Assembly (NCBI RefSeq): GCF_015477775.1
Contig: NZ_JADLQO010000015.1
Location: forward strand, 124,001 to 188,000
DNA: 64,000 bases
Source of the DNA: Nocardia abscessus
Lineage (GTDB): Bacteria; Actinomycetota; Actinomycetes; Mycobacteriales; Mycobacteriaceae
Direction of reading: 5' to 3'
In this document: positions 41,691 through 52,335 of the stretch, piece after piece
Layout of the letters: each line of letters starts with the position of its first letter
Position numbering within the stretch: the first letter of the stretch is position 1
Notes under the pieces: generated by a model
Told to the model about the DNA's origin: nothing
The model's database searches: none
Seen by the model: only the letters and a program-made list of their open reading frames with translations
Made by a program: the position numbers and the translations under genes

Positions 41691-43274
41691 TTACGGCGTC
41701 GCTTCGAACACTATCCGGCTGGTGCGGGGGGTTCCACGCGAAGCACGCCCGAACTCGCCCGCTATGCGGTTTGCCGCCAGTTTTCCGGATAACAGTGCGG
41801 TCGGCACACCCACGCCAGGAGTGGTGCCGCAACCGGCGATAACCACGTTGTCGCTCGAACGCGGGAAATTGCTCGGTCGAAACGGACCGGTTTGCCGGAA
41901 AAGGTGGGCCGCGGAGAACGGTGTGCCGGCCAGCATGCCGTGGTCGAACCACGTTTGCGGCGTGTCGAGCCGGTCGACGGTGAAGTGCTCCGCGATGCCC
42001 CGATAGCCGCGCGCTTCCAGCACGGCGAGCAGCTCGCGCAGGTAGGCGGGTCCGAGCCGCGGCCAGTCCAGTGGCGCCGCCGACAGATTCGGGCAGGGCG
42101 CGAGCACCGAGAACGGTTCGTGTCGTTCGCCGCCGCGGGTGATGAAGAGGTTGGCATCGGTCAGGGCGGGCCGGGTCAGCAGGAGGGAAGGGTCGCTCAT
42201 CAACTTGCCGCGGCCGCGGCGGGCGGTGATCTCCGCGAACGTCCGGTCCCATGCCCGGCCGAACTCGATGGTGTGATGCGCCTGCACCGGCCAGCTCGCC
42301 GCGACCGCGGCGGGGACGGTGCCGTGCGCGACGACCGCGGACGGCGAGGCGCGCAGCCCGCGCCGGGGCCGCACGCCGAAGCGGTCGAGCGACCCGAGGT
42401 CGGCGGTGAGCACGAGCGCGTCGCAGTCGAACGAGCGACCGTCGGCGGTCCGGGCGCGCCGGGCCCGCCTGCCCGCATAGTCGATCCCCGCCACTTCGGC
42501 GTTCAGTTCCAGCGTGCCGCCCGCCTCGGTGAACGCTTGCGCCAGCGCCGCGGCGATCGCCCGCATGCCGCCCTCGGGGAAGTAGACGCCGAGTGAAGTG
42601 TCCATGTGCGGGATCGCGCCGTAGACCGCGAGCGCCCGAGCGGGCGGCATGCCCGCGTAGAGCGCCTGGAAGGTGAACAGGCGCGCCAGGCGCGGATCCC
42701 GCAGGAACTTGCGCACCTGTGGTCCGAGCCTGCCGAAGCCGCCGATTCGCGCCAATTCGACCAGCGCGCGGCGCTTTTCGGGGACACGCACCAGCTCCAG
42801 CGGCGAATCGAAGTTGGTGTCCATGAACTCGGTGAACTCGGCCGCGTAGACCCGTGCCAGCCACGCGCGCAGACGCCGGTATCCGCGTGCCTCGGCCGGG
42901 CCGCAGGTCCGCTCGACCTCCGCGGCCATCTCGTCCGGATCGGCGAACACCCTGATCTCGGCGCCGTCGGCGAACCGTGCGTGATAGCCGGGCGCCAGCC
43001 GGTGGATACGCAGCGGGGGCAGGCAGGTCTCCGGCGTGCGGCCGACGGCGGCGAGCGCGTCGGTGATCAGCTCGGGCAAGGTGAGCACGGTGGCGCCGGA
43101 ATCGATGGCGTAGTCGCGGCCTCGGTAGCGCCCCACCCGGCCGCCGGGGTGGTCGGCCCGCTCGAGCACCGTGACCGTGTGACCGGCGCCGGTGAGATAC
43201 AGGGCGGCCGAGAGTCCGGCCAGTCCCGCGCCGACGACGACAACGCGATCGGTCCGCCCCGCAACGGTTCTCAT
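41691..43274 (-). CDS. crtI: Phytoene desaturase
   Basis: A 527-aa FAD-dependent desaturase that turns phytoene into lycopene-type products. The dinucleotide fold is VVVGAGLAGLSAALYL...ERADHPGGRVG and the C-terminal FAD motif of the CrtI family ends in VIAGCGTTPGVGVPTALLSGKLAANRI. ATG 43274 gives MRTVAGRTDRVVVVGAG. It is 63 bases upstream of mptA on the same strand and 37 bases after the prenyl synthase gene, so crtE-crtI-mptA-crtB is one operon. Confidence 0.93.
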   Translation of the reverse strand: MRTVAGRTDRVVVVGAGLAGLSAALYLTGAGHTVTVLERADHPGGRVGRYRGRDYAIDSGATVLTLPELITDALAAVGRTPETCLPPLRIHRLAPGYHARFADGAEIRVFADPDEMAAEVERTCGPAEARGYRRLRAWLARVYAAEFTEFMDTNFDSPLELVRVPEKRRALVELARIGGFGRLGPQVRKFLRDPRLARLFTFQALYAGMPPARALAVYGAIPHMDTSLGVYFPEGGMRAIAAALAQAFTEAGGTLELNAEVAGIDYAGRRARRARTADGRSFDCDALVLTADLGSLDRFGVRPRRGLRASPSAVVAHGTVPAAVAASWPVQAHHTIEFGRAWDRTFAEITARRGRGKLMSDPSLLLTRPALTDANLFITRGGERHEPFSVLAPCPNLSAAPLDWPRLGPAYLRELLAVLEARGYRGIAEHFTVDRLDTPQTWFDHGMLAGTPFSAAHLFRQTGPFRPSNFPRSSDNVVIAGCGTTPGVGVPTALLSGKLAANRIAGEFGRASRGTPRTSRIVFEATP

Positions 43275-43311
43275 CCGGTTCCTCTCGTCGTCGCGGCGCG
43301 AACCATCGCTC

Positions 43312-44445
43312 TCACGCCGCCCGCTTGGTCGCGGCCAGGGCCATCGCGCGCAGTCGTTCCTTGGCCACGGCCGTCGCCGAGCTGGATTCGATGGCGGCCA
43401 ATCCGCTGTCGGTGAGTTCGGCGATCCGGCGTTCCACTTCGTCGACCGCCCCGAGTTCGACCAGCAGGGCGCGCAGCCGCTGCACCTGCTCGCCGCTCAG
43501 GTCGGTGCCTATGCTCGCGCGCAGCAGCGCGGCCGCGGCCGGATCGGTCTGGTCGGCACGGCGCAGCGCCTCGGCCAGCAGCACGGTGCGCTTGCCTTCC
43601 CGCAGGTCGTCACCGGAGGGCTTGCCGGTGACCGCCGGGTCGCCGAACACACCGAGCAGGTCGTCGCGCAGCTGGAAGGCGATGCCGATGGCGGTGCCGA
43701 ACGTGCGGTACGCGCCGATCAGCCCTTGATCGGCGGCGGCGATGGCGGCGCCGAGATGCAGCGGGCGTTCGACGGTGTAGGCGGCGGTCTTGTAGCGGTT
43801 GATCCGCAGCGCGGCCTCCACCGACTCGTCGCCGCCCGCCTCGCCGTTGACGTCGAGCAGCTGGCCGCCGAGCACCTCGGTGCGCATGTCGGCCCACACC
43901 GGCGCGAACCGGGCGACGGCCGCAGGCGCCAGACCGGACGCGTGCACCATGTCGTCGGCCCAGGACAGCGCCAGATCGCCGATCAGGATGGCCACGCTGG
44001 CGCCGAAGTGCGCCGGGTCGCCCGCCCACCCGCGGTCGCGGTGGCGCTGCTCGAAGTCGACGTGCACGGTGGGGAAGCGGCGGCGGGTGCGGGAGGAATC
44101 GATGATGTCGTCGTGGATCAGCGCGCAGGCCTGGACGAGCTCGAGCGCGGAACAGGCGGTGAGCACCGCGGCGGCCTCGGGCGCGTGCGGATCGCCGCCC
44201 GCGCCGAGCCACCCGGTCCACGCGAACGCGGGCCTGGTGCGTTTGCCCCCGCGTAGGACGAACTGCTCGAGCGCGTCCGTGGCCTCGACGAAGACCGGGC
44301 CGAGGCGCTCGGTCGTCGGTCGGCGGGTGGCGAAGAAGCCGGTCAGGGCGTCTTCCACGGCGGTGACGAAGGCGGGGGTGCCCGGCTGGGGCACGGCGGG
44401 GCGCGGCGTCTGAGTCCCGGTTCCGGCGGACAGAGGAGCCTCCAA
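43312..44445 (-). CDS. idsA2: Polyprenyl (geranylgeranyl-type) diphosphate synthase, idsA2/crtE
   Basis: A 377-aa trans-prenyltransferase. The first Asp-rich motif is ALIHDDIIDSS, the second is QLRDDLLGVFGDPAVTGKPSGDDLREGKRT, and FVLRGGKRTRPAF is the usual upstream motif. It probably supplies GGPP for crtB. The start is uncertain: TTG 44445 gives MEAPLSAGTG, but an in-frame CTG at 44433 lies 5 bases after GGAGG, and the ATG at 44607 is too far and gives a non-family extension. It is divergent from the MTHFR-like gene. Confidence 0.9.
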   Translation of the reverse strand: MEAPLSAGTGTQTPRPAVPQPGTPAFVTAVEDALTGFFATRRPTTERLGPVFVEATDALEQFVLRGGKRTRPAFAWTGWLGAGGDPHAPEAAAVLTACSALELVQACALIHDDIIDSSRTRRRFPTVHVDFEQRHRDRGWAGDPAHFGASVAILIGDLALSWADDMVHASGLAPAAVARFAPVWADMRTEVLGGQLLDVNGEAGGDESVEAALRINRYKTAAYTVERPLHLGAAIAAADQGLIGAYRTFGTAIGIAFQLRDDLLGVFGDPAVTGKPSGDDLREGKRTVLLAEALRRADQTDPAAAALLRASIGTDLSGEQVQRLRALLVELGAVDEVERRIAELTDSGLAAIESSSATAVAKERLRAMALAATKRAA

Positions 44446-44617
44446 GGTCGTGCGGATGGTGGACGCACGGGGTCGCGGAGGGTGCCCGGGCGCTGCGGGT
44501 GATTCGGGGCCGAACGGAAACGGTCGCGCGTGTCGCCCGGCGTGGCGAACGGGTCGCCCGATGCGAAGAATACGCGGGGTGTCCGAGCGACCCCACGGGG
44601 CCGCCACCGGCCACCTC

Positions 44618-44623
44618 TACACT
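44618..44623 (+). promoter_or_regulatory. -10 box of the MTHFR-like gene; likely leaderless
   Basis: TACACT ends 6 bases before GTG 44630, so the transcript should start at the codon itself. It lies inside the longer open frame, which is a reason to reject the upstream start. Confidence 0.45.
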
Positions 44624-44629
44624 GAACCG

Positions 44630-45631
44630 GTGACTTTCGACAACGTGCGGGGAAGCTCGACCCCTGGCCGGCCGTCCCGGACGCACCCGAACGTCTCTGG
44701 AACACCTTCGGTCGTACAGAGTCTGCGGGCTCACACGGGGCGCGCGGTGCCGTTCTCCGTGGAGTTCAATCCGCCCCGTGACGCCGCCGCCGAGGCGCGG
44801 CTGTGGCGGGCCGTGCGGCAGTTCGAGCGCATGCATCCCGCATTCGTGTCGATGACCTACGGCGCGGGTGGTTCCACTCGCGACCGCACCGTCCGCGTGA
44901 CCGGAGAGCTCGCGCAGGAGACCACGCTGCTGCCCGTCGCGCACCTGACCGCGGTGGACCACAGCGTCGCCGAGCTGCGCTCGCTGGTCGGCGCGTACGC
45001 CGACTGCGGCATCCGCAACATCCTGGTCCTGCGCGGCGACCCGCCCGGCGACCCGCTCGGCGAGTGGCACCGGCATCCCGAGGGCGTCTCCTATGCCGAG
45101 GAGCTGGTGCGCATCGTGCGCGACCTCGGTGATTTCCACGTCGGCGTCGCCTCGTTCCCGCAGGGCCACCACCGCTCGCCGGACCTGGCGACCGACACCG
45201 CGTTCCTCGCTGCGAAACTGCGTGCGGGAGCGGAGTATTCGATCACCCAGATGTTCTTCGACGTCGAGCACTACCTGCGCCTGCGCGATCGGCTCGTGGC
45301 GCTGGACCCGATCGAGGGCGCCAAGCCGATCATTCCGGAGCTGATGCCGATCACGTCGCTGCGCACGGTGCAGCGGGCCGAGGAACTGTGCGGCAGGCCG
45401 CTGCCCGACTCCGTGATGCGGCGGCTGCGCGCGGCGGCGGGCGACGGGCGCGAGGAGAACGCCGCGGCGGTGCGCACGGCAGGCATCGAGATCGCCACCG
45501 AGATCGCGCAGCGGCTGATCGACGAGGGCGCGCCCTGCCTGCACTTCATCACGCTCAATTTCGCCAAGGCCACCAGCGAGGTGCTGACCAACCTCGGTTA
45601 CGGCGTCACGGCCGCGCCGGTCAGCGCCTGA
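44630..45631 (+). CDS. Methylenetetrahydrofolate reductase family protein (Rv2172c-like)
   Basis: A 333-aa (beta/alpha)8 barrel of the MetF family, which reduces methylene-THF to methyl-THF for methionine synthesis. Family segments: PFSVEFNPPRDAAAEARLWR, FVSMTYGAGGSTRDRTV, NILVLRGDPPGD, ASFPQGHHRSPD, EYSITQMFFDVEHYL and LHFITLNFAKATSEVL. GTG 44630 gives TFDNVRGSS; the frame is open further upstream (to 44450) but that part is Arg/Gly-rich and lies over the divergent promoter. Rv2172c is the M. tuberculosis equivalent. Methyl-THF supply matches the SAM/sulfur operon that follows, though that operon is on the other strand. Confidence 0.88.
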   Translation: MTFDNVRGSSTPGRPSRTHPNVSGTPSVVQSLRAHTGRAVPFSVEFNPPRDAAAEARLWRAVRQFERMHPAFVSMTYGAGGSTRDRTVRVTGELAQETTLLPVAHLTAVDHSVAELRSLVGAYADCGIRNILVLRGDPPGDPLGEWHRHPEGVSYAEELVRIVRDLGDFHVGVASFPQGHHRSPDLATDTAFLAAKLRAGAEYSITQMFFDVEHYLRLRDRLVALDPIEGAKPIIPELMPITSLRTVQRAEELCGRPLPDSVMRRLRAAAGDGREENAAAVRTAGIEIATEIAQRLIDEGAPCLHFITLNFAKATSEVLTNLGYGVTAAPVSA

Positions 45632-45758
45632 CCGCGCACTGCGACTGCTACGGGGCCGGTGTGCGCGGGCCGAGGCGACGTCCGCCGCAGCGGCGTCGAC
45701 GGCGTCGCGAACCGGCTCGCCGGTCGGTGCGCCCGAGGGCACGCCGACCGGCTCCGGA

Positions 45759-46910
45759 TCAGGCCGCGCGGGCCGCGCGCAGCCCCCATGCCTCGGCGAG
45801 CAGCCGGTGCGATTCCAGGCGATCGGCGTGCCGATGGGTGATCGAGGTCACCAGCAGTTCGTCCGCGCCGGAGACCCGTTGCAGCGCGGCGAGCCGCTCC
45901 ACGACGGTGCCCGGCGAACCCACGAACTGGGTGGCCAGGCGATCGTCGACCAGGCGCCGCTGCTCGGCGGTGAGCGGGGCCGCGGTCGCGGGGTCGAGAT
46001 AGTCGGCCGCGCCTGCGCCGCTGCGGATGCTGTAGACCCAGTGGCCGTAACTCGCCGCCAGCCGCTGCGCGGTCGCGTCGTTCTCGGCCACCACCACGTC
46101 GGCCGAGATCACCACGTACGGCTCGGCCAGCTCGGCGGACGGGCGGAACGCCGCGCGATACGCCGCGATCGCGTCCAGCGCGGTGCCCGGCGAGACGTGA
46201 TAGGCCGCGGCGAACGGCAGCCCGAGCCGCCCGGCCAGTTCCGCGCTCTCACCCGCGGTGCTGCCGAACAGCCACAGCCGCACCTGCGCGCCCTCACCCG
46301 GAACCGCGTGCAGCGCGACGCCTTCCGGGCTGACGAAGGTGCCCTCCAGCAGGGCGCGCACCTCGTCGACCTGCTCGGCGAAGTCCAGCGGCTGCGCGCC
46401 GGGCTGCTGCAATGCGCCCACCGAGGCGACGAATTTCGACCGGTCCAGGATGCGGCCCGGGTCGAACGGCGGCGGAACCACCACGCCGTCACGGATCTCG
46501 GTGCGCCCGCGCACCGTGCCGACCACCGGCTTTCCGCCTTTGGGCCGCGCGGTTTCCGCCCCGAACTGACTGCGCCGATGACCCGACCGGCCCAGGCCCA
46601 GGTCGAGCCGCCCGGGGTACAGCGCGTCGATGGTGCCGAACGCTTCCACGATCGAGGCCGAGGTGTGATGCCCCACCTGCACCGCCGCCGAGCCCACCCG
46701 GATGCGCTGGGTGGCCGCCGCGACCAACCCGATCAGCGTGATCGAGGAGGAGCTGGCCACCGAGACGAAGTGGTGCTCGGCCAGCCAGTACCGGTGGTAG
46801 CCCCACTGTTCGGCGTGCCGGGCCAGATCGACGGTGTTGCGCAGCGCCTGCTGCGCGGTGGAGCCCGCGCTGATGGGGGACAGGTCCAGTATCGATAGCG
46901 GGACGGTCAT
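45759..46910 (-). CDS. LLM-class flavin-dependent oxidoreductase (MsnO8-like)
   Basis: A 383-aa luciferase-like flavoprotein. LSILDLSPISAGSTAQQALRNTVDLARHAEQWGYHRYWLAEHH is the opening typical of the MsnO8 subgroup (positions 4 to 46); ATQRIRVGSAAVQVGHHTSASIVEAFGTIDALYPGRLDLGLGR follows. It should be a reduced-FMN- or F420-dependent monooxygenase. The start overlaps the stop of the DUF1684 gene (ATGA). It is the last gene of the SAM-controlled operon. The substrate is unknown. Confidence 0.88.
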   Translation of the reverse strand: MTVPLSILDLSPISAGSTAQQALRNTVDLARHAEQWGYHRYWLAEHHFVSVASSSSITLIGLVAAATQRIRVGSAAVQVGHHTSASIVEAFGTIDALYPGRLDLGLGRSGHRRSQFGAETARPKGGKPVVGTVRGRTEIRDGVVVPPPFDPGRILDRSKFVASVGALQQPGAQPLDFAEQVDEVRALLEGTFVSPEGVALHAVPGEGAQVRLWLFGSTAGESAELAGRLGLPFAAAYHVSPGTALDAIAAYRAAFRPSAELAEPYVVISADVVVAENDATAQRLAASYGHWVYSIRSGAGAADYLDPATAAPLTAEQRRLVDDRLATQFVGSPGTVVERLAALQRVSGADELLVTSITHRHADRLESHRLLAEAWGLRAARAA

Positions 46911-47713
46911 GCCGCACGTCCCTGCCGTGGATCCTGTTCGCCCGCCTCGATGGCCACGCGCAGCCGGTTCTGCGCGGGCGCGACCGGGCAGGTCGCGAAA
47001 TCGGTGAAGGCGCACGGCAGATTCGCCGCCCGGTTGAAGTCCAGCACCACCGTGCCGTCCGGGCCCGGCGTTCCGACGGTCAGTGAACGCGCCGCCGGGT
47101 AGGTCGTCACACCGCTCGTCGCGTCGCTGAACAGCACCCGCAGGTCGTTCCGGTCGCCGAACGCGACGACGCGTTCGGTCACCTCGCCGATGCGGAATTC
47201 GATGGTGCCCGCCGCGCTGTGGTGGTGCTCGAGGCCCTCGACCACGGCGCCGGTGATCACGGTCTGCGGTGTGTCGAACGGCGTGAACCGCCCGGAAACC
47301 ACCCAGCGCGGATCGGGCCGGTAGGCCGGAATGCCGTCGAAGGTGAGCAGGGCGGGCGCGGCCGGGTCGTGCACCCGCACGGCGTAGCGGCCGGTGCGGC
47401 GGATCACCTCGAGCACCCGCCGCTCGTGCAACACGTGCAGTCCGGGCGCGCCCTCGACGGGTATGACGATCTGCACGCCCGCGATGCCCAGTCCGTCGAA
47501 TTGCAGCCGGTCGGCCGGTTGTGCGGTGATGAACACCTTGTCGTCGGTGACCCACCAAGTGCCGGGCACGTCCGGCAGTCGCTCGGGGCTGTCGGTGAGC
47601 CAGTGCAGCCCGGTCAGGCCGAGAAAGCCGAGCGGGTCGCGCAACTGGTCTTCGCGCGCATGGTGCCAGTGCGCCCATTCGGTCTCGAAAACGCTGGTGA
47701 TGCTGGTGGTCAT
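46907..47713 (-). CDS. DUF1684 domain protein
   Basis: A 268-aa protein with the DUF1684 pattern: DPLGFLGLTGLHWL at the start, FSDATSGVTTYPAARSLTV in the middle, and DFNRAANLPCAFTDFATCPVAPAQNRLRVAIEAGE at the end (position 221 onward). The last part has two cysteines near conserved polar residues. The function is unknown. It is coupled by ATGA overlaps to an LLM monooxygenase on each side, which suggests it acts in the same oxidative pathway. Confidence 0.85.
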   Translation of the reverse strand: MTTSITSVFETEWAHWHHAREDQLRDPLGFLGLTGLHWLTDSPERLPDVPGTWWVTDDKVFITAQPADRLQFDGLGIAGVQIVIPVEGAPGLHVLHERRVLEVIRRTGRYAVRVHDPAAPALLTFDGIPAYRPDPRWVVSGRFTPFDTPQTVITGAVVEGLEHHHSAAGTIEFRIGEVTERVVAFGDRNDLRVLFSDATSGVTTYPAARSLTVGTPGPDGTVVLDFNRAANLPCAFTDFATCPVAPAQNRLRVAIEAGEQDPRQGRAA

Positions 47714-49080
47714 GACGCTTTGGCTCCTTCGTGGGCGGTGGTGCGACGGTGCGGGTGGCGCAGGCCGAGGTGGTCGCGCAGGGTTGTGCCGGTGTACTCG
47801 GTGCGGAAGCTGCCGCGTTCCTGGAGTTCCGGGACGACCCGGTCGACGAATTCGTCCAGCCCGTGCGGGGTGAGGTGCGGGACGAGGATGAAGCCGTCGG
47901 CGGCGTCGGACTGCACGTAGGTGTCGATCCGCTCGGCGACCGACGCGGGCGTTCCGACGAACTGCTGGCGCGCGGTGACCTCGATGATCAGCTCCCGGAT
48001 GCTGAGCTTTTCGGCCTCCGCCTTGGCCCGCCAGGCCGCGGCGACCGCGCGGGGATCCTTGGCGTGACGTACGCGGCCGCGGGTGATCTCGACGTTGTCG
48101 GTGGGCTCGATGTCGGGCAGCGGACCGTCCGGGTCGTAACCGGAGAGGTCCCGGCCCCAGACCTGCTCGAGGAAGGCGATCGCGGTCTGCGGGCCGACCT
48201 GTTGCAGGCGGATGTGCCGGGCGCGTTCCTGTGCCTCGGCGTCGGTGTCGCCGAGGACGAACGTGGCCGCGGGGAAGATCTTCAGCTCGTCGGGTGTGCG
48301 GCCGTACCTGGCCAGGCGGCCCTTCAGGTCGGCGTAGAAGCGCTGCCCGTCTTCCAGGGCTCCGTGGCCGGTGAAGATCGCGTCGGCTGTGGCCGCGCCG
48401 AATTCTCGGCCGTCGTCGGAGTCGCCCGCCTGCAACAGCACCGGGTGACCCTGCGGACTCGGCGGCAGCGCGAATCGGGCGGCGATGTCGAACTGCGTTC
48501 CGCGATAGCGGGTTTCGGGTATCTCACGGGCGAATACGCCCGCCTCCCGGTCGATGACCAGGGTGTCCTCGGCCCAGCTGTCCCACAGCGCCCGCGCGAC
48601 CTCGACGGTCTCGGCCGCGCGGTGGTAGCGCTGACCGTGCTCGAGGTAGCCGCCGCGCCGGAAATTCGCGCCGGTGAACGCGTCGGAGGAGGTCACGACG
48701 TTCCAGGCGGCGCGTCCACCGGAGAGGTGGTCGAGCGAGGCGAATTGCTCGGCCAGTTCGAACGGTTCGTTGTAGGTGCTGTTGATGGTGCCCGCCAGCC
48801 CGAGCTTCTCGGTCACCCCGGCCAGCGCGTTGAGTACGGTGAAGGTGTCCGGCCTGCCCACGACGTCCAGATCGTGGATGCGGCCGCGATGTTCGCGCAG
48901 CCGCAGCCCTTCGGCGAGGAAGAAGAAGTCGAACAGGCCGCGCTCGGCGGTCCGCGCCAGATGCTCGAACGACGCGAAATCGATCTGGCTGCCCGACTCG
49001 GGATCGCTCCAGACGGTGGTGTTGTTCACCCCGGGGAAGTGGGCCGCGAGGTGGACGGGCTTGCGGGGCTTGTCGGTCAC
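47710..49080 (-). CDS. FMN-dependent monooxygenase, NtaA/SnaA/DmoA-type
   Basis: A 456-aa LLM-class monooxygenase of the nitrilotriacetate monooxygenase/DmoA group. Motifs: HLAAHFPGVNNTTVWSD at the N-terminus, RGLFDFFFLAEGLRLREHRG, STYNEPFELAEQFASLDHLSGGRAAWNVVTSSDAFTGANFRRGG (position 101 onward) and HPVLLQAGDSDDGREFGA. The family cleaves C-S or C-N bonds in small organic molecules (dimethyl sulfide, dibenzothiophene sulfone, chelators). It needs a flavin reductase; none is in the operon. Overlaps of 4 bases with both neighbours. Confidence 0.92.
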   Translation of the reverse strand: MTDKPRKPVHLAAHFPGVNNTTVWSDPESGSQIDFASFEHLARTAERGLFDFFFLAEGLRLREHRGRIHDLDVVGRPDTFTVLNALAGVTEKLGLAGTINSTYNEPFELAEQFASLDHLSGGRAAWNVVTSSDAFTGANFRRGGYLEHGQRYHRAAETVEVARALWDSWAEDTLVIDREAGVFAREIPETRYRGTQFDIAARFALPPSPQGHPVLLQAGDSDDGREFGAATADAIFTGHGALEDGQRFYADLKGRLARYGRTPDELKIFPAATFVLGDTDAEAQERARHIRLQQVGPQTAIAFLEQVWGRDLSGYDPDGPLPDIEPTDNVEITRGRVRHAKDPRAVAAAWRAKAEAEKLSIRELIIEVTARQQFVGTPASVAERIDTYVQSDAADGFILVPHLTPHGLDEFVDRVVPELQERGSFRTEYTGTTLRDHLGLRHPHRRTTAHEGAKAS

Positions 49081-50198
49081 GACGGCGTGCCTTCCGTGCT
49101 GGCGGCGTAGCGGCTCGCCGGGCGGGCCAAGCCCAGACGATCGCGTAAGGTGCCGCTGTACTGCGGTTTCCGGTCGAGCGCGGGCAGCAGGCGCACCACC
49201 GCGGGGAGCGCGAGGGGCCGCAAGACGACACCGTCGGCGGCTTCGGCGCTGTGCACGGCCGCGAGCAACTCGCGCAGTGTCTCGGTGGTGCCGAGGTGGC
49301 GGAGCGCGGTCGGCGCGGCGGCGATCGGGGCGGCCCAGCCGTCCAGGGTGCGCAGTTCGGTGACCGCCGCATCCGCGGAGTCGGCCAGATGGACGTCGAG
49401 ATCCAGCAGGATGCGCACGCTCTCGGGATCGCGCCCCACGTCGGCCAGCGCCGAACGCAACTCGGCGCGCCGCGCTCGCGCCGCGTCGAGGTCCGGCGCG
49501 CCGATCCGGATCAGGTCGGCGCGGCGCAGCGCGATCTCGGTCGCGGCGGATTTGTCGGCGCGCACCGCGACGATCGGCTGCCCCTGTGGCGAGCGCGGGG
49601 TGATCGAGGGGCCCTTCACCGCGAAGTTGTCACCGGTGAAGTCGATGTAGTGCAGTTTGTCCCGGTCGATGAAGCGGCCGGTCGGCGCGTCGCGGATCTC
49701 CGCGTCGTCCTCCCAGCTGTCCCACAGCCGGGTGACGACCTCGATCGCCTCATCGGCCTCGTGCCACAGCGACGCCGCGTCCTGTGCCGGTTTGCGCCCG
49801 AATGCCCGCGCCTGCTCGTCTCCTTCGGAGACGGTGACCTCCCAGCCCGCTCGGCCGAGCGTGGCGAAATCCAAGCTCTGGATCGCCTTCGCCACGTGGA
49901 ACGGTTCGGTGTGAGTGACCGGCGCCTGCGGAATCAGGCCGATGCGGTGGGTGGCGGCGGCGACACGGGCGGCGATCGCGACCGCGTCGAGCCTGCCGCC
50001 GGGGCCGCCGGGCCGCACCTCGAAGGCACCGGGCAGGAAGACCGCGTCGAGGCCCGCCTGTTCGGCCGCGACGATCAGCTCGACCCAGTACCGCCCGGTG
50101 AACAGGTCCTCGGCGCGGGAGTCGGCACGTCGCCAGGAGGCGGGATGCGCGCCGGTGCCCGCCGCTTCGAGGGCGAGGAAGAAGCCGGGGTGCGCCAT
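49077..50198 (-). CDS. LLM-class flavin monooxygenase family protein
   Basis: A 373-aa luciferase-like protein. MAHPGFFLALEAAGTGAHPASWRRADSRAEDLF opens the protein (residues 1-33), then ELIVAAEQAGLDAVFLPGAFEVRPG, ATHRIGLIPQAPVTHTEPFHVAKAIQSLDFATLGRAGWEV and SPQGQPIVAV. It is smaller than the NtaA type. It starts at ATG 50198, which shares one base with the stop of the upstream small gene (TGATG). Probably a paralogue acting on a related sulfur compound. Confidence 0.87.
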   Translation of the reverse strand: MAHPGFFLALEAAGTGAHPASWRRADSRAEDLFTGRYWVELIVAAEQAGLDAVFLPGAFEVRPGGPGGRLDAVAIAARVAAATHRIGLIPQAPVTHTEPFHVAKAIQSLDFATLGRAGWEVTVSEGDEQARAFGRKPAQDAASLWHEADEAIEVVTRLWDSWEDDAEIRDAPTGRFIDRDKLHYIDFTGDNFAVKGPSITPRSPQGQPIVAVRADKSAATEIALRRADLIRIGAPDLDAARARRAELRSALADVGRDPESVRILLDLDVHLADSADAAVTELRTLDGWAAPIAAAPTALRHLGTTETLRELLAAVHSAEAADGVVLRPLALPAVVRLLPALDRKPQYSGTLRDRLGLARPASRYAASTEGTPS

Positions 50199-50533
50199 CA
50201 GGCCGTGCCCTCGGCGTCGATCTGCCGCCGCAGCGCCGGATGCGTCCCCGCTCCGGCGACGTCGGGCGCCAGGAACAACGCTTCCTGCCACAGCGCGGCG
50301 GGTACGCCACGCGAGGACCGGACGACGCGGCGGTCCCGCTCGGCGCGCACGGGCGCGACGGCGTGCACCCGGCCGCTGCCGGAGGTGTCGGCGGCACGCG
50401 GGGCGCGCAGGCGGGTGCGCCACCAGCGCCCCGGACCGGCGTCCGGGGCGGCGAGATCGGCCGGAATCTCCGGCGCGGGTGACGTTCCGGCGTCGGTGGC
50501 GGCCGGTTTCGGGTTGAAGGCGGAGTACACCAT
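50198..50533 (-). CDS. Small protein resembling a truncated LLM N-terminus
   Basis: A 111-aa protein. The first 60 residues are Pro/Ala/Arg-rich (AFNPKPAATDAGTSPAPE). The C-terminus (ALFLAPDVAGAGTHPALRR) resembles the N-terminus of the next gene's product (FFLALEAAGTGAHPASWRR). It follows AAAGGATCG and its stop overlaps the next ATG. It may be a partner or relic of a monooxygenase; no family could be named. Confidence 0.6.
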   Translation of the reverse strand: MVYSAFNPKPAATDAGTSPAPEIPADLAAPDAGPGRWWRTRLRAPRAADTSGSGRVHAVAPVRAERDRRVVRSSRGVPAALWQEALFLAPDVAGAGTHPALRRQIDAEGTA

Positions 50534-50712
50534 CAGAGCGATCCTTTTCGGTCGGTGCCACCATGTGTCGGGCTTGTGGCCGGTGGTGGGTTCCGGGAGG
50601 CGGGGACGGTTGGTCGCGGAGGAGGGAAGGGCGGGCTCCGGGCGGCTGCGGCACGGCGCCCAGCGCTCCCGCCGGTTCAGTACCCGGCTGTGGCGGTACG
50701 TCGGATCCGGCA

Positions 50713-52331
<1,619 letters not shown>

Positions 52332-52335
<4 letters not shown>

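Noticed and set aside
45759..47678. A 639-aa LLM protein
   Set aside because: The first 256 residues are an Arg-rich shadow of the DUF1684 gene; the flavoprotein starts at 46910.
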